This document shows, piece by piece, positions 12,401 to 24,144 of a DNA stretch of 64,000 bases (within the stretch, counting starts at the first letter, position 1; every line of letters starts with the position of its first letter). Position numbers and translations under genes: made by a program. The stretch lies in the NCBI GenBank assembly GCA_023105745.1, contig JALGQZ010000013.1, positions 4,127,501-4,191,500 of the forward strand. Reading direction: 5' to 3'. The DNA is from Austropuccinia psidii. Taxonomy: Eukaryota; Basidiomycota; Pucciniomycetes; Pucciniales; Sphaerophragmiaceae. Under the pieces are notes generated by a model. That model saw only the letters and a program-made list of their open reading frames with translations. It was not told the DNA's origin and did not search any database.

Positions 12401-15192
12401 CTTCTAAGTACTGGAGGATATGGTCTATCAATATTAAGAGTAATATCAATTTCATGTCCCCTTATAGCGCCTAATGGTTCATTATCAGATGCAAATGCAT
12501 TATTGTATGTATATAATACATCAATAAGTTCATTCCTCATCTTTGGTGACAATGATGGATTAATTTGTGCTTCAACAAGTTGTTTAGACACAAATTCATC
12601 TTTGTAAGTATCTTTGACAGAAGATACTACAGATATCTGTTTTGGCATATTGGAGAAAGCAAATTTTTGCCTTTTGTTATCTCCAATTGTGAAATACCTG
12701 TCTTTGTGGTTATTTATATCAATACCATAAATATTCAAGTAATCATTTCCAAGAATGATATGCTGAGATGTACAATTATCCATTACTACAATCTCATTTT
12801 TCATTCTTACACTTCCTGCTGGATGTGGGAATACAATATTAGTATCCAATATGCCCAAGGGGTACATATTGTTACTGGCACTACTGAACTGTACACCTTC
12901 TATTGGTAATAGATGGTTTTTCCATTCAGGAAGTATAATTTGAAGATAATCTTTGCCAATACAAGTGCAAAATGCCCCTGTATCCAGATTCACTTTGGCT
13001 TCAATATCACTCATTAGAACTGATGTGATACAGGATGCTCCAGCAGTATAACCCTTTCCTCTAGCAGGTTTTGTTGCACACATTCTGGCATCTTGGATAT
13101 TGATCAGGTTGTAGCAATCTTCACTGTACTGTGGCAAGTGGGTATGGACTTCTGTGACCTCAAAGAAAGCTGAAATGTTTTCAATGAGATAGTCTTCTAC
13201 TGGTGTATCTTCAGGGACTGCAGAATCTTGATCAGACTCTTCTTTCTCTTCAGTACACTGAATGTCTTCAATGATTTGAACTTCATTGATCTTTGTCTTC
13301 TTAGGGCAAGTGTTGGCTAAATGTGAAGTACTTCCACATTTATGACACTTCAAGACAGGTCTTTCTGGTCTTCTTTCCTCTCTAGGAATCTTTGAGACTA
13401 TTTTGGACTCTATTGGGTTTCTAACCCAAGTTTTACCAATTCTTGTTCTGGTAATGATATCTTCCATAGCATTAATGTAGTCCTCTGTTGAACAGGGTTC
13501 CACACATCTGCTTTTGATAGCATGTTCCAGTTCTCCTCCACATTTTCTTAATATTTTCATATTAATCATATTGTCAGACATATCTGGGTGTAAAGCAGAT
13601 AATCTGTCTTTTTGTTTGAAGAACCAAGTAAGTGGTTTGTCTTTTTCTGAGTTAAAAATGGCACTTTCAAAAGCATTCTCCATTTTAAACCTCCAAGAAT
13701 TATTGGCCCATTTGGTAATCACTTCAGATTTCCACCAAGACCAGTCATGTCTTCCATGATCCATTCTCATCTTGTAATACCATTTCTTTGCAGTCTTGGT
13801 AAACAAACAATGTAATTTTCCTACTATGATTTCATCAGGTATATTAAAGTCTTCTTGCAACATATCAATAGTCCTGATGAATTCAATGTGGTTGTATTCT
13901 CCTTCACCAGAGAATGTTGGCCATTCTTCTAATTTGGGAATATCCTTTGTAGAAATAACATTCTCTCCTAAGAATGGAGTCAAACTTTCTTTGACAGAAA
14001 GTTTTTCTTCAGTCAAAGGTGTAGAATGTCTTGGCATATGTGGTTCATGATTCTTATGAATTTGCTCCACACTTGCAATTATTTCATTCTTCAATTTCTG
14101 CCTTTCACTGTCACTTTTTGCTAAATGTATAGCAAATTGATTGGTGTTCTTAACTATTTGTAAGACATGGTCTTCAAGAGTTTTAAGTCTATCATTTACT
14201 TTAAAGATGGAAAGATCCTCTGTGTCATTATTTTGACATTGGTTCTCAATTCTTTCACAAGCATTGCTAATTGACTCAAGGGTGACAGTTGTCAATTTAT
14301 GCCAATCAGAATGTTGCTTGTCATTTTTCTTTAAATCATTGATGTCTAATGTAATTTGCTTTAACTTTGACTCAAGTTTGCCAATTTCTACACTAATACT
14401 TCTATGTACATCATTTATTTGCGTGGAAAAGTCCTGTTCATCCTTTCCTGCTCTTTGGCTGTGAATTCCATAAGAGTTCTGGCCATATTGAAGACACTGT
14501 CCACGGCTGAAGGCTCCAATCTGGGGATCCTGTACCCTTGTGGGTAAGGTCTGTGCCAATTGGCTTTGCCTTTGCCCTTGCCTTGATGGTTCTTGGGACC
14601 TCTCTGTTTCTTTTGAGGTCTTTTGGGCTTGTCCTTGGATGCTTCTGGAGCTGGTTTGGAGCTGGTAGATGCCACTGGTGCCTCTGTCTCCAAAGTTGGA
14701 GTCATTTCCAATTCTTTCTTCTGGTCTATGGATAAAAGACTCTGGTTCTTCAACCAATTCTTTATCTTTTTGACCTTGTCTTTGCAAGACAGGGGGCTCC
14801 AACCTCCTAAGAGTTCTATGGTCTTCTCCTGACCCAGAAAGCTCTTGATGTGTAAGTAGGAGTTCATGGCCCCCTGCCAAAGGCTTGGGCAGATTTCCCA
14901 CTCCTCTTCTTTGGCTGCTCTGAACCAATTTTTGTACTGGCTCTGATATATTTCTATTGCTGCCACTTGAAAATGGTTCAGCCCTGGAAATATTATCATA
15001 AATTAGTTCAGGCTCAGAATTCACGTCAAAATCTGTTGGTACAGACCTTGGGGAATGGGGGGCAACTCTGGCATCCTCCAGATGTGCCTTTCTTGTGGAA
15101 GATTTGGCACTTCTGGATTTGGTCTTGCCTCTTCCTTGTCCACATCCATCTGGTTGGACTGAATAGTTGCTTCCATTTCTGGTATGCACCAT
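9490..15192 (-). CDS. Gag-Pol polyprotein of A2, intact
   Basis: This is the second copy of the 1900-codon Ty3/gypsy polyprotein, with the same domain order and catalytic residues as A1. It has a CCHC knuckle, DTG protease, YIDD reverse transcriptase, RNase H, HHCC and D-D-35-E integrase, and a chromodomain-like tail. The only protein difference I find from A1 is Asn for Thr in the sequence MK(T/N)EIVV, just after the protease active site. The start at 15192 is the ATG equivalent to 6829 in A1. No stop or frameshift is present, so either copy could supply protein in cis or trans. Confidence 0.95.
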   Translation of the reverse strand: MVHTRNGSNYSVQPDGCGQGRGKTKSRSAKSSTRKAHLEDARVAPHSPRSVPTDFDVNSEPELIYDNISRAEPFSSGSNRNISEPVQKLVQSSQRRGVGNLPKPLAGGHELLLTHQELSGSGEDHRTLRRLEPPVLQRQGQKDKELVEEPESFIHRPEERIGNDSNFGDRGTSGIYQLQTSSRSIQGQAQKTSKETERSQEPSRQGQRQSQLAQTLPTRVQDPQIGAFSRGQCLQYGQNSYGIHSQRAGKDEQDFSTQINDVHRSISVEIGKLESKLKQITLDINDLKKNDKQHSDWHKLTTVTLESISNACERIENQCQNNDTEDLSIFKVNDRLKTLEDHVLQIVKNTNQFAIHLAKSDSERQKLKNEIIASVEQIHKNHEPHMPRHSTPLTEEKLSVKESLTPFLGENVISTKDIPKLEEWPTFSGEGEYNHIEFIRTIDMLQEDFNIPDEIIVGKLHCLFTKTAKKWYYKMRMDHGRHDWSWWKSEVITKWANNSWRFKMENAFESAIFNSEKDKPLTWFFKQKDRLSALHPDMSDNMINMKILRKCGGELEHAIKSRCVEPCSTEDYINAMEDIITRTRIGKTWVRNPIESKIVSKIPREERRPERPVLKCHKCGSTSHLANTCPKKTKINEVQIIEDIQCTEEKEESDQDSAVPEDTPVEDYLIENISAFFEVTEVHTHLPQYSEDCYNLINIQDARMCATKPARGKGYTAGASCITSVLMSDIEAKVNLDTGAFCTCIGKDYLQIILPEWKNHLLPIEGVQFSSASNNMYPLGILDTNIVFPHPAGSVRMKNEIVVMDNCTSQHIILGNDYLNIYGIDINNHKDRYFTIGDNKRQKFAFSNMPKQISVVSSVKDTYKDEFVSKQLVEAQINPSLSPKMRNELIDVLYTYNNAFASDNEPLGAIRGHEIDITLNIDRPYPPVLRRPAYPASPRAREALEKHIQELIQLGVLRKVGHNEEVEVTTPVIIAWNNDKSRMVGDFRALNTYTVPDRYPIPRIQETLTQLSKAKYITSMDALKGFHQNVLTPKARKLLRIITHCGIYEYLRMPFGIKNAPSHYQRMMNTIFPTELSEGWLIIYIDDIIICSDSWSLHLERLARVLHKVAEVNMKISLKKCNFGFEELKALGHVVSGLSLGIDKNKVAAVLLKPIPQNKKEMMSFLGFASYYRQHLKDFAILAKSLYRICDQQTVFEMTQERIKAYEKIKKALTEAPLLLMPDWNIPFKLYIDACGDGLGAALHQVQIIDDKPTEGPVCYISRQIKPTEARYGASQMECLCLVWALEKLHYYLDGSVFEVITDCNAVKSLLNMKTPNRHMLRWQIAIQEYRGNMTIVHKAGNIHKNADGLSRWALANTPDNPAYVPLEAEPQIPIEGINITDIGTEFFEEVRESYKQDKNCHILTSLLDKDCKDTSLVNTLDEVWKNSYSEGRFHLFDGIIYHRTKHSCVMTLCSRLLINTILHECHDSIYSGHLSEDRTLEKVKNCAWWPSWRKETIEYCHTCDRCQKANRSTGKKFGLMIHIQEPKSPWEVVHMDWVTALPPSGDKSYNACLVIVDRYSKTPIFLPCHKDDTAMDTALLLWSRVISHTGLFKNIISDRDPKFTSALWTNLHRLFGTKLSFSTAYHPQTDGLAERMIQTLEDMIRRFCAYGLEFKDSDGFTHDWCTLIPALELAYKTSVHSSTGQTPAMLEKGWNPRLPADTLRKDLIDIHPTASSFKLMLDKVKHHAKQSMDDAFDYAKQKWDKSHKVPDFKVGDLVLVSTLNFNNIKGPKKLKDSYVGPFVIVALHGTNAVQVELSGELENKHPTFPVSLIKPYQPADKELFPLRNPTPLTVPPVEQNEDRKIKKVIKERRLRGKNQREYLVRYRNPVHEDEWMAESEIPDSDKLLRRFRHERRPQA

Positions 15193-15402
15193 TTTCACGT
15201 CAATTTAAAGATAAAAGGTGAAAATATAAGGTAAAATACACACCTTTTGGTGGTAATTTAGCTTTTTCTGAGTTGAATAAGGTGCCTCTTTTAGCAATCT
15301 GCACCTCAATACTGTCTTCAGATTCTGCTTCTGAAGATTCTGGACTAGTGATATATCTTTTACTGAGTCTGTTGCCAGCTGCACAGTATTTGATTAAAGA
15401 CA
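14415..15402 (-). CDS. Overlapping spliced gene X of A2 (exons 15402-15244, 15178-15047, 14983-14415)
   Basis: This is the copy of the A1 X gene at offset 8363, with the same exon lengths (159, 132, 569 nt), phase 1 junctions and predicted 286-residue product of unknown function. The leader acceptor is at 15403 and the candidate leader donor at 15566/15565. See the A1 entry for domain layout. The region looks identical between copies, so it adds no independent evidence of conservation. Confidence 0.7.
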
Positions 15403-15774
15403 CTAAAAGAAATTATAAAAGAGAAAAAAATTATTTTTTATACTTTTTAAAATATTTTTTAAAGATTTTTTATAAGTTTTATATTTTTTAATATTAAAAA
15501 AATTATTCTTTTTAAAGAAAAAAATTAAAATTTAAGATTTTGAATGAAAATTAATTCAGAGTAACTCAAAGAATAATTTTATAAGTTTTTGGATGTGAAA
15601 AAGCCACGTGTAAAAACAATATAAAATTAAACCAAATTCCTCAATGAAAAAGATTTTAAAACAATTTCAAAAATAAAAATATTTTAACTCCAAATTGAAA
15701 GAAAAAAAATTAATTAAATTAATATATTTTAGAGCTTAAAAATATATTAATTAAGGGTACAAGGTTCAAAAAAA

Positions 15775-15792
15775 CACGGCCAGGCCCCCAAA
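15775..15792 (-). other. Primer-binding site of A2
   Basis: It has the same 18-base sequence as A1, directly inside the right LTR. Confidence 0.75.
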
Positions 15793-17710
15793 TGTAAGAT
15801 GTGACTATGAAACTGATGATAATATTACTATTAATCAACAGTACTATGTCTGTTCTTATGAAATATAATAATAAAATATTATTATAACCACAATTAAATA
15901 ATTAAAAAATTATTTCTTTCACGTGTTAAGCACTACTAGTGATTTTAACAGTGAGCAAGTAATTGTCTACAAGAATCAATTACAAGAAGAATTTAATAAT
16001 AAAAACTTCTTTATTAAAATAATAAAATTATTTTAATATATAATTATCTTTTGCAAGAATAATTATAAAGATAATTCTTGAAGAAAACTATTACTAGAGA
16101 AAAACTTTAAGAATTAAAGATAAATGACTCACTAATACTCCAAAGAACTTATTGATAATAAAAGTAGAGAAATTTGACGTGGAATTGTGGATTTAAGGGA
16201 TCAAAATGATTTATAACAGTATTACAACAATATATAGTTGGATTCTATGATTTCACGTCTTTCTGATTGATTCTGAAAGAATTAAAACACTTAAGAATAG
16301 TTGAACTAATACTTACTTGTTGGTAATAAAGATTTAATAAATTGATAAGATGATAATGAAAAAACAGCAAGAAGAGGCTTCTTTTAAGTCAACAACAGCT
16401 CACAGAGGCGTGCCATGGAGCAAACTGAAAAACCAGTGAGTGAGAAAACAATAAACCTTTTTGGATTATTGATTGCATCATCTGTTGTCATGTAAGATTA
16501 TCATAATTACTTAATTGATGCTTTTACGTGACTACCAACCCCAATATGGTTAAGAATAAAAGGAGTAACACTTGTAAATCTTCTTTTATTCTAAAATAAT
16601 CATTGATTTCTCAAAGTTATCAATGTTATTGCCAATTTCATCACAGGTTGTAATTACTGTGAATTTTTGAAGATTCAGTGTTTCACGTAGAATATCCAAA
16701 AATGGACTGTAAGTAAAACTTTTAATTTTACTAGTAAAACTGTAATTCTTTTTGGTTGTACCATAGATAATACAGTTCTCCTTTGGTCCTGAAAGTTTCA
16801 GAAAGATTCATTAAGAATTGTATTTTTAATGAATTTTTGAAGGTTTTACCTCATTTCTACGTAGAATTGCAAATAGCAGTGTTTTGCTGGTTGCTATGAG
16901 GTAAATCAATGAATATGGGTCCCAAAAGGGTTTTAATTACTCTTTTGGGGTTTATCCATGGAAAGTCATTAGTAATTGACATGGTTACAGGAGTGTAAGT
17001 AGCTCATTACCTCCTTGGCACGTCAAAATAGCAGGTTATTTGCTATTTTCTGATGTTTTACAGTAGTTGTAACTTGGTAACCAAGTTCCCAAAGAGTTTT
17101 AGTTTACCAATTGGGCCAAGATGAGCCATGGATCCATGCTCTGGAGCTATCCACGCCTCTGAGGCCTCAGAAGTTGGGTACCCTGGCTCTCTTTGATGTC
17201 TTTTGTCCCCCTTGCCTATTTTTTACGTCAAAATAGTAATTTAAGCTTAAAGTGAGATATCCACTATGGGTGTACCAAAAGTCCATGTAAGAATACCATG
17301 ATATTAAGTGCTCAAAACATGCATAACACTATTCTTAGTGTATATGTAACATGGGATTTCTCACTTTCCCATTATTTTGGCTAAAAATCAAGAAAAACAA
17401 AAATTTTCACGGATCTTTTATGTGGTATTAATGATGTGGTATTGAAGTATTTTCCATTTTACCACCTCAAATACTTAGATTGAGCTTATTCACTCTATGG
17501 AGCTACCCTAGGTGAATTTTTGTGTAGAATCCAAATCTGGTCTTAAATCCATGGATTTACTTACTCAATAAAAAGTTATTCATCTTTTCTGAAATTGAAA
17601 ATGATGAATTTTGGATATATGCATGACTTATGAGTTTTGCATAATTCAAAATTTCTTTTTAAGATAATTGTGGCCTATTTGGGTATGTAAAATATACCTC
17701 AAGGCTCACA
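15793..17710 (-). repeat. LTR of family A, copy 3 (complete)
   Basis: This is the 5' LTR of A2, 1918 bases with TGTAAG...CTCACA termini. Beyond its right end, the gag frame of B starts abruptly in mid-codon context, marking the insertion point. Confidence 0.93.
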
Positions 17711-19284
17711 ATCTTATACCTCCAGGCATCATTTGCCCACTTGGTGATTATTTCTTGTTTCCACCAAGACCAGGTATTTTTACCATTTGTTTGTCTTATG
17801 CCATAATACCATCTTTTTGCAGATTTCTCAAACAATGAATGTAATCTTGCAGTGATTAATTCATCTGGTATGGCATAGTCTTCTTGTAACATGTCAATTG
17901 TTTTAATAAATGACATGTGGTCATATTCACCTTCTCCTGTGAATGTTGGCCATTCCTTCAATTGAGTTGCTTCCTTCATTAAGACTTGGTTATTATCTTG
18001 GTGACTCAAGTCTGTTATGAAAGGATTTGACAATTCCTCTTTTGTTTTAACAGGGCTTCTTATATGAGAAAATGGTGTTGATAACTTTGGCATATTTAAA
18101 TTAGCCTCATTAATTTTATCCATTTTTTCAGTAATAAGCCTTATTTCACTCTGAATATCATCTTTCAGATGCATTCTTGCTTCATCATTTTTTTCCACAT
18201 GGTCCAAAAGTAATTTTTGGTGTGATGAAGTCTTTTCTTCAAATTTTTCTACAGAAATACTGAATTTATTTAATTTTTCTGTAAGATTGTCAATACTCAC
18301 ATCATAATTGATTGTCAAAGTCTTGTCTTTGATATCTTTTATGTATTTATACAATTCTTGTTGTCCTTGTATTAATTTTTGAGTATTGTCAATTAAATTC
18401 TTTGGTTTATTATTTTCAACAATAAACTTAATGTTGTCAATTTCTTTCTTGTTTTGCACAACAATTTTTGTTAAAGAAGATAAATTGTTATTTATTTCTT
18501 GTAGTGATAATAAACTATCTTTAATTTCTTTTAGAGGTAATATACTATTTTTAATTTTTGTTAAAGTATTTACAACATCTTTGGACAAGGTTATTTCTTT
18601 GGGAAATGAGGTTGTCTCATTCTTTGCTCTTCCTTGTCCTTGAATTCCATCAAGGTTCTGGCCATGTTGAAAACATTGTCCATGGCATCCTTTTGGATTC
18701 TTGGGATCCTGTAGCTTGGGGAATATGGTTTCCTCCAATGCTTTTTCTTGTTCTTCTTCCCTTCTTGGGGAAGTGGGCTGGCTTGGGGCTTGCTGGTAGA
18801 AGCTACTGGGGCTTCTTCTTTGGTTGCCTCCCTCTTTTTGGCATGGTAATCCTTGATTTTTTTGATTTGAGGTTTGGATGACAGTGGATTCCATCCATTG
18901 GAGTATTTCACTATCTCCTCCTCTTTGAGGAACTTTTTCAGGATGTGCCAGGAGTTCATGACTCCTTGGTGTATTTGAGGCAGCATTTCCCAATCTTTGT
19001 CCTTGTACACTGTGTAATACTGCTTGTACTGGCTCATGTAGATGTCTATTTGAGCCCTCTGAATGTGATTTGTACCTATTTGAGTTACTCATACTTAGCT
19101 CCAATTCAGGTTCAGATATCATGGGCATTTCTGGGACTTGCCTTTGGGATAAGGCACTTCCTTGTGTGGATTCTGTTCCACTGGGGATATTGCCCTTTCT
19201 TTTCCCTTTTGAGGGATCAGTTCTACCTCTGAGTCCAGCTCCATCTGATTGGATTGAGTATTGGGAGCCTCTTCTGGTAGTCAT
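17711..19284 (-). pseudogene. Gag (N-terminal 524 residues) of B, interrupted by A
   Basis: This open frame encodes the Gag N-terminus. It has a basic, Q/S/P-rich first 200 residues, then a long region rich in I/K/N with coiled-coil character, then the Gag core (LKEWPTFTGEGEYDH, WYYGIRQ). It ends at WRYKI, where the A LTR begins; the next 16 codons read LTR sequence. The start at 19284 (MTTRRGSQYSIQSDG) aligns with [16 protein letters not shown] in A and lies inside intron 1 of X. The zinc knuckle and Pol are missing here because they lie beyond the inserted array. No stop appears before the interruption, so B was probably coding-competent when hit. Confidence 0.88.
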
Positions 19285-19510
19285 AATTTAAGAAAATAAG
19301 ACATAAAAAGTATTTTAGGATAAAAATTCTTTTTATGGCAATTATAAAAGAGGTGCTCACCTTCAGAGTCTTGAATGGTGGGTCCTGGAAAGTCTAATTT
19401 CTTAGCTTTCTTTCTTTTGGTGATAACTGGTGTTGGAGAACTTTGACAAGTTTCTTCCACCAATATCTCAACAGTAGTTTGGTTGTCTTCTGTTGGGTTA
19501 TCTTCAAACA
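18591..19510 (-). CDS. Overlapping spliced gene X of B (exons 19510-19361, 19273-19142, 19075-18591)
   Basis: This is the homolog of the A-family X gene, predicted at 255 residues; the function is unknown. Exon 1 (150 nt) is acidic with no Met. Exon 2 is 132 nt, exactly as in A, with QSNQMELD. Exon 3 (485 nt) carries GTNHIQ, IDIYMSQYK, NGWNPLS, APVASTSKP, YRIPRI and [11 protein letters not shown] and stops after FPKK. Both internal junctions are phase 1. One leader A plus 150 + 132 + 485 nt gives 768, a multiple of three. Similarity to A in this frame starts upstream of the first ATG of exon 3, at GTNHIQ, right after an AG, which argues for splicing rather than internal initiation. It lies wholly upstream of the A insertion, so it is intact. 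Confidence 0.72.
19076..19141 (-). other. Predicted intron 2 of X in B, GC-AG type (66 nt)
   Basis: The donor AAAG|GCAAGT is the known consensus for GC-AG introns; the acceptor is CAAATAG|GTACA. The equivalent A intron has a GT donor at the corresponding place (63 nt). Confidence 0.6.
19274..19360 (-). promoter_or_regulatory. Predicted intron 1 of X in B, carrying the Gag AUG (87 nt)
   Basis: The donor GAAG|GTGAGC is near-consensus; the acceptor is ACTACCAG|AAGAGG. The Gag start ATG (19284-19282) lies 11 nt before the intron end, the same arrangement as in A. Confidence 0.68.
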
Positions 19511-20006
19511 CTAAAAAAGACAAATAAATATAAGTCTTTTTATAAGAAGTGTTATTTTTTGGTAAGATATGGCAATTTTCCACGTAGAAATTGCTTTTAT
19601 ATCTTTTTTGAAAATTTGAAATGAATAAAGAAATGAATAAAAATTAATAAAAAAATAACTTTTTTTTTATTGGTTTTTTTAATATTTTTTAATATTTTTT
19701 ATATTTTTTATTTTTAAAGAATAAAATAAAAAATGAATATGATTCTTTTACAAAATTAAATTATAAAAAATTATTTTTAATCTATAAATTATTTTTTTTA
19801 ATCACTAGAGTCACTCAAAGAAAGTTCTTGCAAGTCTAAGGATGTGAAAAAACCACTTGTAAGACAGTACAATTGCTTTCCACATGCCTCAATAGCTTTT
19901 AAAATCAATAAAATATAAGATTATTATATAATTTTATGATTATAAATATAATTTATTATTGGATAGACCCAATTAGAATCTTTTTAATGGTCTTTTAAGT
20001 AAATAT
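19511..20006 (-). promoter_or_regulatory. B leader with predicted intron 0 (19511-19814)
   Basis: This is AT-rich leader. The acceptor is TTGTCTTTTTTAG|TG. The candidate donor TTTGA|GTGACT at 19815/19814 is in a block shared with A. The junction would read A+TG, followed by the open exon 1 frame. Confidence 0.52.
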
Positions 20007-20024
20007 CACGGCCAGGCCCCCAAA
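20007..20024 (-). other. Primer-binding site of B
   Basis: It is identical to the family A primer site and lies directly inside the LTR terminus. Confidence 0.75.
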
Positions 20025-22050
20025 TGTAAGGTTTGACTATGAAACAATAAGTAAAAATTACTAATTTATTACTTATTGTACTCCGAATGTCCTTATGAAT
20101 TGAATAAATAAGATTAAAAATATAATAATAATAAATAATTATTATTATTATGGCGTAAAATAATTATATTATGAAATAAATATAATAATATAATTTATAT
20201 TATGAAAATATAATATAATAAATAAATATATTAATATAAAATAATTAATATATTCAAAAAGCTCTTTATTATTGGTACCAACAAATAATAAAGGCGTAAA
20301 AGATTGCTTTTCATTAATAAAAAACAATTACTAACAATAATATTACTAATATTAAAGTTATGAATTAATATAAATACTATTTATATTAATTAAAGAATTA
20401 TTAAGAGAGTAATAATAGAGAAATTATTATAATAGGAGAAAATAACCTACTTTTAACACTTAATATAATAATTTTGAAATATTTTACGCCAAAAAATATA
20501 AATACAACTTTTTCAAATTGTATTTACAATAAAAATAAAGAAAATTACAAATTATTCTGAATTTTTACGTGGAAATGAGTTTTTAAAGAGATTTTTAGCA
20601 AAAACAATTAAATAAATGATTTAATCACGTCAAAATAGATGATTACAACAAGGTGGTCTTTGTTATTTAATAATATAATAGTTTTATATATAAAGAATAA
20701 AGAAATTACCTTTGATTTAATTGATTTAATGTTTTTGATGCGTCTGAGGGGAAAATAGAGTAAAAAGAGCTCTATTTATAGTAAATACCTCCCTCCTAGA
20801 GTCCATCAGGCTTCTAGTAGACGTGTACTGATCATACCCACTGGAATTGATCAATATTTTAAGGTTTGGAGATGATTACATTATTATCAAACCATATTAC
20901 ATCACTATTACACCATTATTTAGAGTTATCACTATAACTCTAAGTTTGATGACATCAGAGGCTTGGCAGAGCCCCAAATTTCGTGGATTTTATTATTTTC
21001 AATCATAAACTAATAGTATTCACCAATTTTATCACTCTTAAGACTGTTAAACTTAAATTAAGGTTACTGTGAGTGATCATAACTGCTCAAATTAAGGTCA
21101 AACTTTGATCCTCAATAACCTTTAAGATTTACACGCTACAGCAATTCAGAGAGTGAATTCTGATAGCCTGGCATAACCTTACTATGCTTCCAAGAGCTTT
21201 TCATTACATCATCAAAACTCTAATTTTGATGATTTTTCTTGTAACTCAGCTTTTCTGTCGAAATTCAATATTTTAAACTTCAAACCTTGATTTCAGGGGG
21301 TTATACCCTGAATTTAATAATAGAAATTACATCATTATTCACAAATGAACTAGTAGAATCCAACTGTATACTTTTTTTTAAGTTTGGATCACTTTCACAG
21401 CAAAGTGGTCAACAGCTCTGTTGATTTTTATCAATATTTCATCATAGGTTTTAACCTCGTTTATAATTTGTAAAATAAAGTTCATATCTGTATTCTTACA
21501 GTAATTACGTGGTAACTTTCTTTTTGGTTCATCATTCTATCATGTATAGTTTAGGAGATATTAGCTATGATCCTTGAATATATGCGTTGACCAAAAAAGT
21601 GCATATATTCAGGTTAATTCCTTAAGTATTAACTTTGGAAATTAGCTTATTAATTGTTTTATGTGTGGACTTTCGTGGGAAATCTACTGGTACAATTTAT
21701 TTTACATGTTGTTTCATTAGTTCTTGAGATAAATAAGGTTTTATGGTTTTTATAAGGTATTATACCTTATAATTCATTAAATATTGACTTTACAGATATG
21801 CCATAAAAATGGTATATGTGTATTTTACCATGGGGAATCCAATGGTATAGTTTATTTTACATGTTGATTCATTGGTTTTTAAGTTAAACCACTTTTCGTA
21901 CCAATTTATGGTATTTTTTGTATATTTAAGTAATTATTTTTAATGTATAATTATTCTGAGTAATTTTAATATAATTATATTAAAGGTATAATTATTCTGA
22001 GTCTTTTTTGTGACCTTATTGGGTATGTGGTCATATCTCAAAGGCTCACA
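20025..22050 (-). repeat. 5' LTR of element B
   Basis: This LTR is 2026 bases, TGTAAG...CTCACA. Its right end (caaaggctcaca) matches that of family A, but most of the sequence has diverged. It contains an imperfect direct repeat with period 155 (tttattttacatgtt at 21696 and 21851). It is non-coding. Confidence 0.88.
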
Positions 22051-22052
22051 GT

Positions 22053-22691
22053 TTCATCAAGAATTATTCAAAGAAAATCAGTTCACTCACTAGTTTCCTC
22101 AAGAAAGATTCCTGTTTTCCCGTCAATGAGGAAGCTCTCAGTCAGTTTCATCACCTCAAAGAGGCTTTCACCACCGCTCCAATCCTTCTCTACCCACCAT
22201 TGTAGAGACCGATGCATCAGATTATGCTTTGGGTGCTGTACTGAGTCAGGTCTCTGACTCAGGAAAACATCCCATTGCATTCGACAGCCGCAAGCTTATC
22301 CCAGCAGAGCTCAATTACGAAAGTCATGACAAGGAACTCCTTGGTATCGTCTGGGCTCTCAAGCGCTGGAAGGCTTTTCTTCTTTCACTGGCTTCCCCTT
22401 TTGAAGTTCTTACCAATCACTCTTCCCTTCAATACTTCATGACCTCCAAAGTACTCACTCGCCGTCAAGCCCGTTGGGCTGAATTCCTTTCTGAATTTCA
22501 TTTCTCAATCACTTACCGCCCTGGCTGCCTAGCTACTCTTCCGGATGCCTTATCACGTCAGGACGACGTTTATCCGGAGAGGGGGGAGGATTTAATCAGC
22601 AAGAATCCAATGAATTTTCAGCAAATCATTAAGCAAGATGAAGTTCAACCCTCAAAGTTTTTTGCAGTCAAGGTGGAATCTTTTCAAATTT
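22053..22691 (+). pseudogene. RNase H region of C, frameshifted
   Basis: The frame begins in the RT-RNase H connection (FIKNYS, LTSFLKKDS) and runs into RNase H (ETDASDYALGAVLSQ, HDKELLGIVWALKRW, LPDALSR). A frameshift near 22200 separates AFTTAPILLYPPL from ETDASDY. A second shift near 22685 separates the tail from the integrase frame. The usual TDH motif reads TNH here, so a conserved Asp is lost. The 5' end is the B insertion point, in a codon of the connection domain. The gene is non-functional. Confidence 0.85.
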
Positions 22692-24144
22692 GATTTATTC
22701 AATCCAGAAGAGATTATGGCAAGATCCCCAGTACAGAAGTATCCTTGAAGATTTGGGTAAAGGTAAATCTGTCCAAGATTATTCTCTTGATTCCTCTTCC
22801 CAACTCCTTCTCTTCAAAGATCGGGTGGTAGTCCCAAATGACTCCACAATTCAACTTAGTATTCTTCAAAAGCGTCACGATTCTCCTCTAGCTGGCCACC
22901 CTGGCCAAGAGAAGACTCTCAAACTTGTCAAGCGGGATTTCCACTGGTCCGGAATGACTCAATTTATCAAGGATTATGTCTCATCCTGTCAACAGTGCTC
23001 AAGAAACAAGAATATTCACCATAAGAAATTTGGATTCCTCAAACCTCTTCCAATTCCAAATGGTCCTTGGATTTGTCTTTCAATGGACTTCATCACTCAA
23101 CTGCCGCTGTCCAATTCCTTTGATTCAATTCTGGTAATAGTAGACAGATTCTCAAAAATGGCGGTTTTTATTCCAACAATGTCTTCAATCACTTCCCTGG
23201 ACTTGGCCCATTTATTCATCAAGAATATCTTTTCAAAGCATGGCCTTCTGTTAAGCATTGTCAGTGATAGAGGTTCACTCTTTGTTTCTTTTTTTTGGAC
23301 CAATCTTTGTCAGCAGCTCAAGATTTCAAGAGACTTGTCAACCGCTTACCATCCAGAAACTGATGGACAGACAGAGAGGGTAAATCAGATACTAGAACAG
23401 TATCTTTGGATGTATGTCAGTTATCATCAAGATGATTGGAATACCTGGCTCCCTCTGGCTGAATTTGCCTACAATAACTCTGATCACTCTTAAACCAAGC
23501 AATCCCTTTTTTTCACTGTTTATGGAAGAGATCCGCATTTTGATTCAGTTCACATCACTCAAGACACTCCTGCTGGAAAGTTATCAACAAAATTCCAATC
23601 AGTAAAGCAAGATGTCAAGAGGGAACTTGAAGCTTCCATAAACCGGTTTAAGAGGTATGCAGATAAAGGTAGAGCAAGTCCACCTGTTTTCAATCCTGGT
23701 GACATGGTATGGCTTTCCTCCAAGAATATCAAATCAACCAGACCCACCAAAAAACTATCCAAAAGATGGTTGGGTCCCTTTCCAATCTTGAAGAAAGTCA
23801 GTTCTCATGCTTATCACCTCAAGCTTCCATCCCAATGGAAATGCGTCCACCCAGTCTTCCATATCTCCCTTCTGGAACCAGTAAAGACATCAACAATCCC
23901 AAATCCACATCAAGAGCCTCCTCCTCCAATTACCACTGAAGAAGAAGAGGAATGGGAAGTCTCTCAAGTACTGGATTCAAAGCTCAAGAGGAGAAAGTTA
24001 TGGTATCTGGTGGAATGGAGAGGTTTCAGTCAAGACCCAGAAAGATCCACTTGGGAACCAGCCAAAAACCTCAAGAATTGTCCTGATCTTGTCAAAGATT
24101 TCCATTATTTGTATCCTGACAAGCCAGGACCCAATTCTTCATAA
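22690..24144 (+). pseudogene. Integrase and chromodomain of C, one in-frame stop
   Basis: This frame encodes the DNA-joining enzyme of a chromovirus. It holds the zinc-binding HHCC region (HDSPLAGHPG to SSCQQC), the catalytic core with acidic residues in SMDFIT, SDRGS and ERVNQ, the GPF-like region (KRWLGPFPI) and a C-terminal chromodomain (VLDSKLKRRKLWYLVEWRGF, ERSTWEP). Chromodomains of this class bind modified histones and bias integration toward heterochromatin. A TAA at 23491-23493 interrupts the frame just after AYNNSDHS, and the same frame continues to 24144. All catalytic residues are present, so decay is recent or light. Confidence 0.9.

Larger units (their letters stand above)
1..17710 (-). 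mobile_element. Tandem array of family A Ty3/gypsy retrotransposons
   Basis: Three LTR copies and two internal regions alternate with an exact period of 8363 bases (LTR right ends at 984, 9347 and 17710; coding frames offset by 8363). The middle LTR serves as 3' LTR of one copy and 5' LTR of the other. The elements read on the minus strand. Each full unit would be about 10281 bases (1918 + 6445 + 1918). In the Gag-Pol frame I find only one difference, g4434 versus t12797, which changes Thr to Asn. The array is inserted into the gag gene of element B; the right junction is at 17710/17711. The left end lies outside the window, so the target duplication (right side atctt) cannot be checked. Recombination between LTRs of near-identical copies is the usual origin; an assembly duplication must be excluded. 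Confidence 0.93.
17711..22050 (-). mobile_element. Element B, Ty3/gypsy, 5' part only
   Basis: This is a relative of family A read on the minus strand, with 5' LTR, primer site, leader, X gene and the first part of gag. Its pol and 3' LTR should lie left of the window, because the A array is inserted in its gag. B itself is inserted in the RNase H region of element C at 22050/22051. Confidence 0.9.

Noticed and set aside
17659..17710. Last 16 codons of the open gag frame of B
   Set aside because: These codons are family A LTR sequence read through by chance, not part of B Gag.
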